Part shown: positions 23,701-33,730 of the stretch, piece after piece
Position numbering within the stretch: position 1 is the first letter of the stretch
How the letters are laid out: the number at the start of each line of letters is the position of its first letter
Assembly (NCBI GenBank): GCA_900708905.1
Contig: CAADRB010000005.1
Coordinates: forward strand, 1,000,886 to 1,064,885
Source of the DNA: Hymenolepis diminuta
Lineage: Eukaryota; Platyhelminthes; Cestoda; Cyclophyllidea; Hymenolepididae
DNA: 64,000 bases
Reading direction: 5' to 3'
Notes under the pieces: generated by a model
Seen by the model: the letters and a program-made list of their open reading frames with translations, nothing else
Told to the model about the DNA's origin: nothing
The model's database searches: none
Translations under genes and position numbers: made by a program

Positions 23701-26700
23701 ATCATCTGAAGCAACTGGATAACCCTGAAGGCGATTACAATCAGTAAGTCTTTCCAACTGTTTACCAAGTTTTATCCTGAATATGTTGCGAAATATTATA
23801 TTAGCAACCATCCGATATGACCAATCCAATAATACTTTCAACAAGAGTTTTTCTACTTAATTCAACAGCATATCTATACACATATCTCCCTCCGGAAAAG
23901 CTAATATATTTATTTCCCACTTTCCTTTTCCTGTATATTGTGCTTTTTTTCAGTCAGAGGCTGATAGCATCAACCAGGGGGGTGGGAGAGGGTACAGCCA
24001 ATATTATCTGCGGGTTCTTATAGGGACCCCCCGGGTTAGAAAAAATGCATTAGCAGCACGAATTTCTATGGAAATGGAAACACATTCATATTTGAAGCGT
24101 CTAAATGCAAAGTGAATGAAGTTTAGTGGGTAGATAACGGAGATTGAATTATCAATCTACTACTACGGCGAAGCGAGGTTTCGCTACCGACTAAAGTAGT
24201 AGAATTTTTGGAAATACCGCTCCCGGATGTTTAACTAAAGTCTCCCCCTGTTAATGGTGCCCGCATATTTTGTGGGAGTCTTTTATTCTCAGTTTGTGAA
24301 AAAGACATTCTGGTATCTGATAGGTGGGAAGGGGAACTAGTGGAGTGATATACTTGTATGCTGGCAGGTAACTGTTCCATATTTGGGTATTCGCAGAAAA
24401 AATGAGCAGTTAATTATAATTCGTATTCATGTGAAATTCAGGACTCTATTTTTGGAGTAAGAATTAATAAGTAAACATGTAAATTTGGGATACATTTATG
24501 AGTTTTCATTTTTATACTTGGTGAATGCTGGCGTCAAAGACATTAGGATCATATTGGCATTTTATTAAACTATGGGTGATACTAAGACTGTCAAGATCCG
24601 TTAGACATCAATCAAGTAATTTAAGTTTCAAACAAAACTTTATGCAGTATATGTTCTTGCTTACGAACGCCGATAAAGTATTAAGTTATCAGATTACTAA
24701 AACATACCGATTTCACATTCACTCTCAATATAGCGACATTGTAACAGTTTTTGCCCTAAACCAAAATGAAATTTTATATTTTGGTTTTCCAAAGAGCATT
24801 CCATTCAATAGATCCTAAGCTTACTTCCCTGAACCAAATTTACTCAGCTCAGTTGAACTAAGGTTATGATTTATACATAGGCGAAATAACTTTCAGTATT
24901 GCATAGGAAGGTAAATTGAGTGAGTTCCACATAACCTTATTTGCGATTTGTCCTCCTTTTTCTTTAGAATTACAGAACCTTCGTTGGTATAAAAAGCGCG
25001 TTTTCCCATTAGTGGTCAGGATTGCAGGATGTTAATAGCTGAAATGATGCGCCCAATAGAGTTCACCTAAGTGAAATTTAGTAAAAACTTATGATTGTAT
25101 TCTTTCAACTTTGGCAATGAAAGACAAGGAATGCGTATCTGTCACAAGATTTTGCTTAGGCTACCAGTAGATAACAGCCTTTCCCAAATAAGAAAGGGCT
25201 GATGGGATTGGAGAAAGGATGAAAAGTGAGGCCTAGAAAGAACAAAGTGCCATAGCAGAGCATATAAAAATGGACCTTTTTGACAAAGACCAAGTATTGA
25301 CAAGAGGGAGGAGTCGATAATAAGATGAGTAACCTCAGGATTTGAGGTTGAGGCGTAGGAATCAGAGTGTATGAATCATATAGAATTTACATCCTTCAAA
25401 ACCTTTTATCCTGTTTAAATTTTAGTTTTGAACAGACACCTGACCCGATTCCACCCAAGTTCACCGGAGTCATTGTACCTCCTCAACTCACAACTGTCGA
25501 GACCCTAGATGCTTACTTTGAGGTGCCCGTTGAGACCGGAAATGGTGTCAAGGTCAACTTTGTGTGGCTACAGAATGGTGAACCTGTTCATTTCGGTAAG
25601 CCACTCCGTTATACCATTCTTTTATAACATCCAGCTGCCACACTCGAATCCCAGAAATAAGGTAGAAGACCTGCAGCCCAAGCACTTAAGAAAATACATT
25701 TCCTTCCATATAATTAGAAGCACGGTAAACGAATGGGTAGCTGGTTAGCCAGTAATTATAAATGATAACTGCTTCCAGCTTATCTATTTGTGAACGTAGA
25801 AGTTCGATAATCGATGATCCAGTACGTGAGGAATGAAGTCTGTGAATTTCGTTTGAGTAAACCGAAAGTAATCGATTCGGGTTCCTAACACATTCTTTCC
25901 TTAACAGGATTTTGAAGATGCATGTGATTGATATTTTGTATCCTAGGCTCTCGTATCAACGGAAAACTGGAAATGGGAATGGCTAGCCTGAGCTTCAAGT
26001 ATGTCCTTGCTTCGGATATGGGTAGCTATGTGTGCTGTGTCACTACTGAGCATGGAGAAGCTCAAAGCCAGCCTGCTGAACTGATTGTTGAGACCACAAA
26101 GAATCTCGACACGGAAACCCAACTGAAGGCTCCTAATGGTAAGCTTCTAATTAAGGAGATTTTGTCCAGGCTACTTGAATGGTTAATGACAATAGAAGTA
26201 ACATACTATCAATGTGGAGTTGATTTCTTGGCGATAAGGATTATGCGGTTCTACCTTAAATAAGACAATTCGCGGAAAAATGGAAAACGAAGGCGTGTGT
26301 AGAAAATATCAAAGATAAAATAAATGAATTTTCAAGCAGGAATGAATCTGAACTTTGCCTAAATACTGTCGCATTATTTGGTTGTAGAATTTTTGCCAAA
26401 ATCTTAGGCCACTTTTCAATTAAACGTATTTTTTACAGTCGAATGAAACAATTTAATTGGGAAATTACGGAAAAAAGGTGTGGTTTCGATAACTTTGCGG
26501 GGGTATAAATTTTAATTAATGTGAAGTGAAACTAAAGTTGTCAATCCTGGAAAGATTTAGTTCTACATTATTTGCCTTTTATTCGGATCTGAAAAATTGT
26601 ACCACATACTTATCTCGCATCAAAAACAATGAACATTCACAAATACGAGGTGCTAGTTTTACTTTAAGCTGACGCGCTTTCAGCTGCTTTATTTCACTGA

Positions 26701-28824
26701 TTTTTTCATTAATAAAGCCTACTGAAATAGTGTTCAATAAAAATCTGTACTTAAAGGTTCCAAGCAAAATTTTTTAAAATTACCATCTTTGTTTTAGGTC
26801 TCCAAGCCGTTAAAGACCTCGAAGAAATGCTAAATGCGCCCAAACCCGACAATTTCCAAGAAGATGGCCCAGCAGCCGCGCCTACTATTGTCATCCAACC
26901 GAAACCAGTTGACAGCTGCATTGAAGATGAGCCTGTTGAATTCCGTCTGCAGTACGAGCCATCAACCGATAACAACCTCGTAGTTCAATGGCATGTGGAT
27001 TTCAAAGCTATAATACATTCTACTTAAAACAAATACAGTAATAGATATTTTATAATTTAGGTACAAGGATGGTGAGCCGCTAACAAACGGTACACGTTTC
27101 CATGTTGAGTATGAACGTGGTATTGCCAGTCTGTTGATTCGTCACACTATTCCTGAAGACAGCGGTGTTTACAGCTGCATGATCGCTAATGCTACCGGCA
27201 CAGTTGAAAGCGACCGTCTCGAACTCCAGTGTACTCCTAGCGCCACCATCATTACTCAAAGTAATCTGCTTGAGGGATCGGAAGGTTACAAACTCATTCA
27301 GGCTATTGAACAAGGCGCTGAAATGTGGGTATTCGTAAAAATTGATTCATTTCAGGTTCCCGATTCAATTTATTCCTGTTTCTTATCTAGCTGCCATAAT
27401 TAACTTTGTTCTTTATCGACGTCCACATAAACTTCTAAATGAAATTTTTATGAGCGCTGCACACAACGAATTCCCAATTAATTAACTAATTTTTGCAAAT
27501 AGTTCAATTTAAATCCATTATTAACATTTATTTCTCTGTCATGTTTGAAGCCGTTGGATGTAACCATGATGAAGAATAAGAATGACAATAAATAAATAAA
27601 TTTACAAAGCCTATTCAGGCTTGGAAATAAGTATTTCGCAAGTATGCCTGTATAGATGAACGATAACCGATTGACGAGTATACGGTAAGTATACCATGTA
27701 GAGGTGGGAAGCTCACTATAAAGAACGATTTTGCAAATGAAGATACATTCTAAACAGGTCTATATATTGTTAAGAGTGTGGGAAAAATAGCTAAAATAAA
27801 TTCATTTTTCCAGACAATTTCAGATAATCATAGTCAGGCATCAGGAATTATAAACATTTACTTAAAAGTGGACTGAAACTAATCATATAAGCCCTTGGCT
27901 TATTTAAAACATATTTGGCCACAAAATCAGACTGTTAGGTCTTAAGAGTCCTAGAAACTATCACTGATTTGGATAATTCTGCTCCACAGCAAAATGGAAT
28001 TTATTCAAGCGGAAACCACAAAACTTATTTTCACGTCAGCTTAAAACCTAAATGAACCTGTAAATTTCTCCCTAGGTTTGACACTTCACGATACGCCGAT
28101 GACGAGCAGACCCCGACTCCTCCAAGCATTGACGCACAACTTAACCCAGCAGAAATCATTTTGGGCTCCCCTGTTCGTTTCTTGGTTCGCATGAGTGGTT
28201 ACCCGACACCCGAAATCGAATGGTTCATTGATGGCGAACCCGTTCATCAAGTGAATATCATTCTAAATCCCCACTTATTGATTCCTCTATAGTATTCCTG
28301 TCTAAGATTCTATTTCCTCAATTTAGGATTCCATCGTCAAGGTTCTTAGTGACGGAGGTATCAGTGTACTCGAGATAAACAAAACTCAGTTCGAATTGGG
28401 TGAACACGAGGTTCGAGTTCGTGGATCAAACAGTCAGGGTAATGTTGAAGCCAATACTCAAATGATAATTCATCCGGCCGATTACAAACTTCCCGATCTC
28501 AAGCATGTAATGCCAGAAAATCCGTTCAGGCGACAAGCTCAGTTGAAGCACGTTGAACGCACTGAGGAATTGAGCAAGGCCTTTTCAAAAGCCAAACCGA
28601 AGCCAGAAAAGATCATTCAAATAGAACAAGGTACTGAGTTGCGAGCAAAGACTTTCCGTTCTCCCGAGGTAGTTGCAGCCGAAGAATTACTTAGCAACGT
28701 CACCACTGGTCTTAGAAAGTCAAACAGAGTAAGTTTAAAATCCCCTTTTCATCTCTTAATTCCGTGATATTATTTAATGCCTTTCGTTTTTATTCCACTT
28801 CAGATGAATCAAAACTTGGAGTAA
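14546..28824 (+). CDS. Kettin/titin-like protein with five I-set Ig domains (12 exons)
   Basis: Exons: 14546..14756, 16669..16807, 18315..18571, 19993..20131, 23645..23743, 25426..25595, 25947..26138, 26798..26990, 27061..27324, 28076..28250, 28327..28728, 28804..28824. All phases agree, giving 753 aa. Ig domains lie at about residues 32-117, 155-249, 291-387, 430-523 and 570-665. The motifs WxKDGxP, DRG..LDI and PEDSGxYxC recur. Linkers of roughly 35-50 residues with an Ile/Leu-Glu rhythm separate them, as in kettin/sallimus Z-disc proteins. No signal peptide or membrane segment is present, so it is cytosolic. Family role: binds actin/alpha-actinin at the Z-disc and sets filament stiffness. 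Arthropod kettin has about 35 Ig domains, so this is a much shorter relative. Ig assignment is secure; kettin subtype is probable. Confidence 0.85.
14757..16668 (+). other. Kettin-like intron 1
   Basis: 1.9 kb, AT-rich, with a very A/T-biased tract around 16370-16460. No gene or recognised repeat. Confidence 0.6.
16669..16807 (+). CDS. Kettin-like exon 2 (second half of Ig1)
   Basis: The acceptor is TTTGTAG. The exon encodes SRMHDAYDRGYACLDIEY and the F-G region PEDTGMYSVVITNRAG, then ends in phase 2 before GTGAGT. It completes Ig1. Confidence 0.85.
16808..18314 (+). other. Kettin-like intron 2
   Basis: 1.5 kb of AT-rich intron, GTGAGT at the start and CTAG at the end. Nothing else recognised. 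Confidence 0.6.
18315..18571 (+). CDS. Kettin-like exon 3 (linker and first half of Ig2)
   Basis: Phase 2 in, phase 1 out. It encodes a linker of about 38 residues (VIPEEREQYETVAMQNNAYD and onward), then Ig2 from PPSFLQPIV to LQIEWLKDGQPIVI. The Trp and KDG of strand C are conserved. The B-strand position that would hold Cys carries Ile/Gly. Confidence 0.85.
18600..18780 (+). repeat. Dispersed repeat family A, copy 2
   Basis: It starts almost at the exon 3 donor. CTGTCAAGCCAGAGGTCAAG matches CTGTCAAGTCAGAGGTTAAA in the copy at 51205, followed by GACGCTCACCGGCGCACA against GATGCTTATCGGTTCACA. The similarity continues to about 18780. No open frame of note. Confidence 0.55.
19993..20131 (+). 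CDS. Kettin-like exon 4 (second half of Ig2)
   Basis: The acceptor is CTTGTAG. The exon encodes SRFSSMFDRGMVVLDITC and PEDSGSYVCVLTNKAG. It is 139 bases, exactly the length of exon 2, with the same phases (1 in, 2 out), as expected from Ig-module duplication. Confidence 0.87.
21085..21350 (+). promoter_or_regulatory. Promoter-like CpG-richer block inside intron 4
   Basis: It has CG dinucleotides (GCGCG near 21172, ACGCGG near 21206), two inverted CCAAT boxes (ATTGG near 21125 and 21160), a weak TATA-like ATACATATA near 21195, and purine runs near 21250-21275. It stands out from the AT-rich intron and lies 650-900 bases before the nested reading frame at 21977. A promoter role is inference. 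Confidence 0.25.
21977..22995 (+). pseudogene. Nested broken reading frame of unknown family in intron 4
   Basis: An ATG at 21977 opens 185 codons to TGA at 22532-22534. The same frame then continues open from 22535, through ATG 22586, to about 22750. There a +2 frame change carries open sequence on to 22995. The product is basic, Ser/Lys-rich, with several Cys, and matches no domain I know. It is on the same strand as the host gene. One stop and one frame change over a long, otherwise coding-like stretch suggest a recent pseudogene or assembly errors in a real nested gene. A chance open frame cannot be excluded. Confidence 0.35.
23645..23743 (+). CDS. Kettin-like exon 5 (linker exon)
   Basis: A 99-base exon, phase 2 in and 2 out, encoding the Ig2-Ig3 linker including NSNLSESSVNHLKQLDNPE. 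The hydrophobic and Glu/Asp spacing resembles kettin inter-Ig linkers. Being a multiple of three with equal phases, it could be skipped without breaking the frame. Confidence 0.7.
23744..25425 (+). other. Kettin-like intron 5
   Basis: 1.7 kb, GTAAGT at the start and TTTTAG at the end. A short GC-richer spot occurs around 23975-24035. No gene recognised; the 97-codon frame at 24525 has no splice or domain support. Confidence 0.55.
25426..25595 (+). CDS. Kettin-like exon 6 (first half of Ig3)
   Basis: It encodes FEQTPDPIPPKFTGVIVPP and strand C VNFVWLQNGEPVHF, phase 2 in and 1 out. It breaks Ig3 at the same Gly as in Ig1 and Ig2. Confidence 0.85.
25640..25770 (+). repeat. Dispersed repeat family B, copy 1 (partial)
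   Basis: It contains CTGGTTAGCCAGTAAT (about 25741) and upstream AATACATTTCCTTCCATATA, matching GACTGGTTAGCCAGTAAT and AATACATTTACTTATATA in the copy at 33440. It is shorter and more diverged than the other two copies. Confidence 0.4.
25947..26138 (+). CDS. Kettin-like exon 7 (second half of Ig3 and linker)
   Basis: It encodes SRINGKLEMGMASLSFKYV, ASDMGSYVCCVTTEHG, and the start of the Ig3-Ig4 linker. Phase 1 in, 1 out. The PED motif of the other domains is replaced by ASD. Confidence 0.85.
26798..26990 (+). CDS. Kettin-like exon 8 (linker and first half of Ig4)
   Basis: It encodes LQAVKDLEEMLNAPKP (linker), then Ig4 from APTIVIQPKPVD to NNLVVQ and the first two bases of the strand-C Trp codon. 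The next exon supplies G TAC AAG GAT GGT, giving WYKDGEP, so the exon must end at 26990 and the intron starts with GC, not GT. Confidence 0.75.
26991..27060 (+). other. Kettin-like intron 8, GC-AG type, 70 bases
   Basis: The only junction that preserves WYKDGEP puts the donor at GCATGT (26991) and the acceptor at TTTAG (27060). The nearby GT dinucleotides give the wrong phase or run into the TAA at 27026. GC-AG introns are a known minor class in animals. Confidence 0.6.
27061..27324 (+). CDS. Kettin-like exon 9 (second half of Ig4 and linker)
   Basis: It encodes YKDGEPLTNGTRFHVEYERG, IPEDSGVYSCMIANATG, then a linker containing QSNLLEGSEGYKLIQAIEQG that echoes the exon 5 linker. It ends two bases into an ATG codon before GTGGGT. 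Confidence 0.85.
27325..28075 (+). other. Kettin-like intron 9
   Basis: 751 bases, GTGGGT donor and CCTAG acceptor. No other feature seen. Confidence 0.6.
28076..28250 (+). CDS. Kettin-like exon 10 (first half of Ig5)
   Basis: It encodes FDTSRYADDEQTPTPPSI, then Ig5 strands with VRFLVRMSGYPTPEIEWF and IDGEPVHQ. Phase 2 in, 0 out. Ig5 is split at a different point and phase from Ig1-Ig3. Confidence 0.83.
28327..28728 (+). CDS. Kettin-like exon 11 (second half of Ig5 and C-terminal tail)
   Basis: It completes Ig5 (DGGISVLEINKTQ, GEHEVRVRGSNSQGN) without the F-strand Cys. An 80-residue tail rich in Lys, Glu and Arg follows (KAFSKAKPKPEKIIQIEQG), possibly helical. It ends in phase 0 before GTAAGT. 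Confidence 0.83.
28804..28824 (+). CDS. Kettin-like exon 12 (terminal micro-exon)
   Basis: After the CACTTCAG acceptor at 28803 the frame reads MNQNLE and stops with TAA at 28822-28824. The exon is tiny but its acceptor and phase fit. Read-through of the exon 11 donor would add a longer unrelated tail, so splicing is preferred. Confidence 0.6.
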   Translation: MNQNLE

Positions 28825-28901
28825 GAAAATCGATCAAAACCTCAGTTCGACTGATGAGTCGTGCTGGGTTCTGTTCCTCCCCTCATTCATTTTGTGTCCA
28901 A

Positions 28902-28907
28902 AATAAA
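28902..28907 (+). terminator. Poly(A) signal of the kettin-like gene
   Basis: AATAAA lies 78 bases after the stop codon, on the same strand. Position and sequence fit a normal animal polyadenylation signal. Confidence 0.5.
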
Positions 28908-28924
28908 ATGAATGAAAAAAACTC

Positions 28925-31328
28925 CATCAAAAAGACAATATATAATTTATCTTTCGCCACTCATTTATATTTCTGCATGAAGAGTTGTTCGACATTTACT
29001 AGTCACAAATTTTGTTCTCTTCGTTCTCCTTTATGCTTTTTTCCCTTTTATTTTTCGTTCACTTCAAGCGAGTGAAAACTGGACCTTGTCTCTTTAAAAT
29101 TGGCTCCAGATCTGGTATCCCGAATTGCGTGGACCTATTAAAATAGTCTTTTGCTGATTTTTCGTTGCGGTTGCCTTTCCCGAATTTTTCAATGAAATAT
29201 GTTTTCTGTCTGAAATCTGTATTTATTCCGATTGGGATTGAGAAAATAAGTAATACAATCGCAAATTTTGGATAAAATTTATAGTGATTCTTTCCAAAAG
29301 ATTTGTATTTAAAATAAGTGCAGGTTATTTCAAAAGTTAATTTGTAAATTGTGTCAATGACCTTTGGACGGTGGTTCTAAGGGTAATTTAAACGTTTCTT
29401 GACTGCAGAGTTTATTACTCTCACTGGTTAAATACTTCACGTAGATGAATATGTGACAGGCTATAAGACTGAACTTAAGGTAATTGCTATGGAACTCTTC
29501 TGCATTCATTTCATAAATGGGTAAGAGTGTTTTGAATAATGAAAGATAAGGAGACTTGATTTAAAAACTAGCGGAGCAAAACAAAGTGCAGTCAATTTGC
29601 AGCTATGAAGTTTCCCTATTTTGTAACTTAGTCATTGACATAAATAGATGGTGTTAAGATCAATACTCAAGATGCAAACTACCAACACCAATCAGAGAAA
29701 AGATACCTACGTGGTGATTGGTCCATGCGTTCTCATCTCCAATTTATATACGAACCTGGTTCTTTGTAAATAAAGAATGAGTAGTAGAATTTCCCACCTT
29801 CACTTTCATTATCAATCATTCGATTTCGCCTTTTTAATAATTTCGGGTCTGAAAGAGTCGCTAAAAACATATTAGTTATACAGTCTAATACATTGTAAAA
29901 GAAATACCTTTCATATATCTGTCCTATTCTAAGCCATCCCACATTTTGCACTGAACTCTGGCAAAAACCAAAGTCTTATGACTGACACGTATAAGGAATT
30001 TAGTTTTGGGTTTCAAACATTATTGGCTGGAAAATATGGTGAGGATACCTAAGAGGTTAGTTTAAAACAACTGGTCAACATTTAGTGTCCCTTTATGCGT
30101 AGCTGCTAAGGTAAAATCGAATAGTTTATCTAGGGTATATGGTCTCATTACAGACTTAAAGGTTAATTATCCTATAGGAAAATAGAAACGAACTTGTAGA
30201 TTATTTAGAAAACGCCCACATTCTTCTAATTGTGCTTGTAACTTAGATCTGATTCAACCCGAAATGCAGGTATTCGAAGAGATTCTTAGGACACAAATAG
30301 ACATCTGAAGATCTTGTGATACCAGGTGTGGCCTAGACAAGGGATAAGTGGGAGTTGATGGGTCGTATTTTGTATAATTTTTATTACTTTGTCAGGTTGT
30401 TGAAATTGAAAAATATCATTATGCGAGTGAGGTTTGTCATATTTTAGAGGCAAAATTGTAATTTTTCATCATACATCACTTCACAGTTCGAATATGCTAA
30501 GTACTCTTCGTGATTTTCAGGGTACAGCTAGGTAGCTGTTAAGTTTGGCTCAATATTGTTGCACTGTTCTGGTTCCTGCTTGTGGTTTCCACAATCATCC
30601 TTGTTGGTAAGATGTATGTAAACACAGTGAACAAATAAACTGTGGTGGTTTGGTTTACAGCTATCAATCGTATACAAATACCTTTAACCTCATGAATAGA
30701 ACATTGGTTTAACTGTAGATATCGCAATTTTTCAGTGAACAACAAGCTTTTTTAATCTGATTTCATCATATCCTGAGTTCTGTACCAGATGCGAGGAATG
30801 GTACTCGGATTCAGTTTTAACGAATCAGAACCAGAATTCTTTTAATGAAGAGCCGAAACTCTTAGGAGAATCTTCTATGTACTGTGAGAATTTTTTCCAG
30901 CATGTGGAGGTTATGTTGCAGTTTCGAAATTAAGTCTCCCCATCTCAAGGTTCTAGAAGAATTACGAATCTGATTGACAGTTTTAAAATTAACCATTATA
31001 ATAATGGCCATGTAAATAGTCAAGTCTTCACTCCCAAACCATATTTTATTATTCTTATCATAGCTTTCTGTAAATGAATAGATTTATGAAACGGTTACTA
31101 ATAATATATGTATATACCTTAACCTCAATTTATCAGAAAAGCTATCAGCAATCTATGCTAACTTTAAGTGAGCATACATCTTTGTAATTAATGGAAACTT
31201 CTCTACGACATTATATTATTAACCCGTCGTTATTTATCCAAATACTTTGATCTATTCCTATAATTATGAAGCGTCCTAACTGAATCCGAAACAACTGTTC
31301 TAGTGATAATAATCGTTGATCGCACCCA
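28925..31328. other. Intergenic DNA
   Basis: AT-rich DNA downstream of the kettin-like gene. Only short frames without motifs. It runs into the assembly gap. Confidence 0.4.
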
Positions 31329-31438
31329 NNNNNNNNNNNNNNNNNNNNNNNNNNNNNNNNNNNNNNNNNNNNNNNNNNNNNNNNNNNNNNNNNNNNNNNN
31401 NNNNNNNNNNNNNNNNNNNNNNNNNNNNNNNNNNNNNN
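31329..31438. other. Assembly gap
   Basis: 110 unknown bases (N). Reading frames crossing it are meaningless. Confidence 0.99.
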
Positions 31439-32499
31439 GATAAACAAGCTAACCGCGTTTGTTCATGCTTTTGGAACACACACAGTCAGAATAATATGGT
31501 CCTACTTACCCTGCCGGCCATTTACTCGATTCACGTGTGAATGTATTTACGTTCGAAGTGTAAGTGAGGGTCTGGTCTCATTCAAGTATGAGAAAATGTA
31601 AACACAACTTGTTTGTACAATTAGAACCCAGAATTCATATCTAATCAAATTGCGTTTAGGTAAGCCAAAGGTACCTTATATTCATCTTAACTCATGTACA
31701 TATGCGGTTGCTGAAGTTTTCATACCGCCAGATGAAACCGAAACGTTTAACCATCTAGATGGAGAGTAGATGCATTAGGCTAACTGCAAAGAGGTTAGAA
31801 ATGAGAGATTTGATGCAATAGATAGAGACCCTCTTTCTCATCCTCTAGCATAAGGGAATACTTTCGTAAATTTCAACCACTAAGACTAAGAAGGTTGTCA
31901 GAAATGAGATGAGTTCAATCGCTGGAGTCCGAATACTCTATTTTTCGGTTGTTATGCCCATAAAACAACGTCTTTCAATTCAGTTCCATAATGAGTCATC
32001 AATTAATGGTACAACGAGCCGAGTTTTTGGGGATTCGGGATAATCTATGTGGCAGGAAAATTATCTACTAAATAATCTTGTCCTGGGCAAAACATTACTT
32101 GAGGTAAATTTTAGCGTTAGCCACTACGAATATTTCAGTTTACTTATCACTGATATATCTGAAGCAAATTAACTTTTGCTTCAGAAATGTTAGATATAAT
32201 AAATTTCATTCATCTACTTACAATATTATTTACTACGAATTTACTTATTTATCAAAATCTTAATAAAATAATTTTTTAAATGATGATAATATTTTTCACT
32301 ACTTCTAAAAATTAGGCATTTATCCTAATTTCATCCTCAAGAATTTAAAAGTCCGGAAGCTCGTGGCAATTTTTTTATTTTCAAATAACAATGTTTTTCG
32401 TATTTACCTTCGCGTTCGTTTCCTGCAGTGATGAAGAAAATGAAAGTAAGCGCATATTCCAAAATTATCTTTACATATATTGTTGGAGTAACAATAACC

Positions 32500-32845
32500 G
32501 AGATCACCAATTTAATAGTTAAGACTAATAGTTAGCAGCTAACAGCAGACGCCCGCAGTCCTGAGTCAAGCAGAACGCCAAGGATTGGATGACGACCGAA
32601 ATCTATTGTAGAGAGAGAGAGAGAGAGACCAATATTAGAAGATAAATGACAATCGTGTGTTCGACAAGAACGAGTGTGAGGATGTGTGCAGCTGTACTAT
32701 TAAATGAAAAGTGGACAGTTAAAGAAAAAATGGAGAATCGTTAACCGCGTCTAGGCAAGACGGTTGGGGGGTTTGAATCATAGGGTGATTAAGGCGAAAA
32801 ATCGGCGTATTTTCGTAAAGAATGTGATTGAAAAGTAGTTTTGGT
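32500..32845 (+). repeat. Dispersed repeat family C, copy 1
   Basis: It matches the copy at 46235 in ordered blocks: GATAAATGACAATCGTGTGT, GGACAGTTA, GTTTGAATCATAGG and CGTATTTTCGT. It includes an 18-base GA repeat (32611-32628). No coding potential seen. Confidence 0.6.
32611..32628. repeat. (GA)n microsatellite
   Basis: Nine GA units within repeat C copy 1. Confidence 0.9.
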
Positions 32846-33439
32846 AAATGGTTAGGAAGTCTCCCTTCAATATCCTTAAACCATTTTCCAGCATAGATTC
32901 ATTGCCTTGTATCATTATCAAACTAACTTATCATTTTTATCACTGTAACCAATAATAGAGTATGAATGCTCTGAGTATGTACTTTGGAATTGCTGAGGGG
33001 AATTGTTTAAGGCATCGAGGAAATTTTTACTGTTCAACAAAACAGGAATATAGTTTGTAATCGTACGGAAACATTTAGTTATGAGGACCAATAAAAGGAA
33101 TTGAAGAGAAAGGTTAAATAACCAATACGGTTTACATCATCTGATTTTTTAATACATTACCCTGTTTATTCGGATCCGAGTGTCTGAGGACATTACTGCA
33201 AGACTTTCAGTAAAATTTAGGGATGACTTCTAGACTTCTGACAAGAACAGTCATGCACAAAATTAAACTGATTGTCAACTGTTTAAAAGGCATTGTTCAT
33301 AGTGTTTTGAATTGACTGAGAGATGTTGGTAATTTCGACCTTGGTATATCTGTCTCTTCTAATGGCCAAAGGGTTAGATAAACTAGTTTACATTAGTAAA
33401 GATGTTCTGAATTGTAATCAGAGCATGCTTAATTGTTGG

Positions 33440-33730
33440 TAACTTTTATAATTTGCTCAGTTGTTATCCTCATGAGATATAAATTACTCAGACTCCAGAA
33501 GGAAGAACGAGAAAGACTTGTAACTTAAGTAATGGTTCACTATTGAAAAATAAATACATTTACTTATATAGAATTGGATATTGGCTAACTTATTGACAGA
33601 CTGGTTAGCCAGTAATGGTCTCATTTTCATATTCAAGCCCTAGCGTAGACGTCTTATAGTGATGGTTTAATACATTAGAGATGAGCTTACAAGTGCACCG
33701 AGAGCACTCCCGAATGCACTGAGAATATTT
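33440..33730 (+). repeat. Dispersed repeat family B, copy 2
   Basis: It shares with 45105-45380 the ordered blocks ACTTTTATAATTT, CTCAGTTG, TACTCAGACTC, GGAAGAA, CTTGTGACTC/CTTGTAACTT and CTGGTTAGCCA, and a related 3' segment. Non-coding. Confidence 0.55.

Noticed and set aside
31211..31540. Reading frames through the run of N
   Set aside because: They cross the 110-base assembly gap and have no real sequence content.
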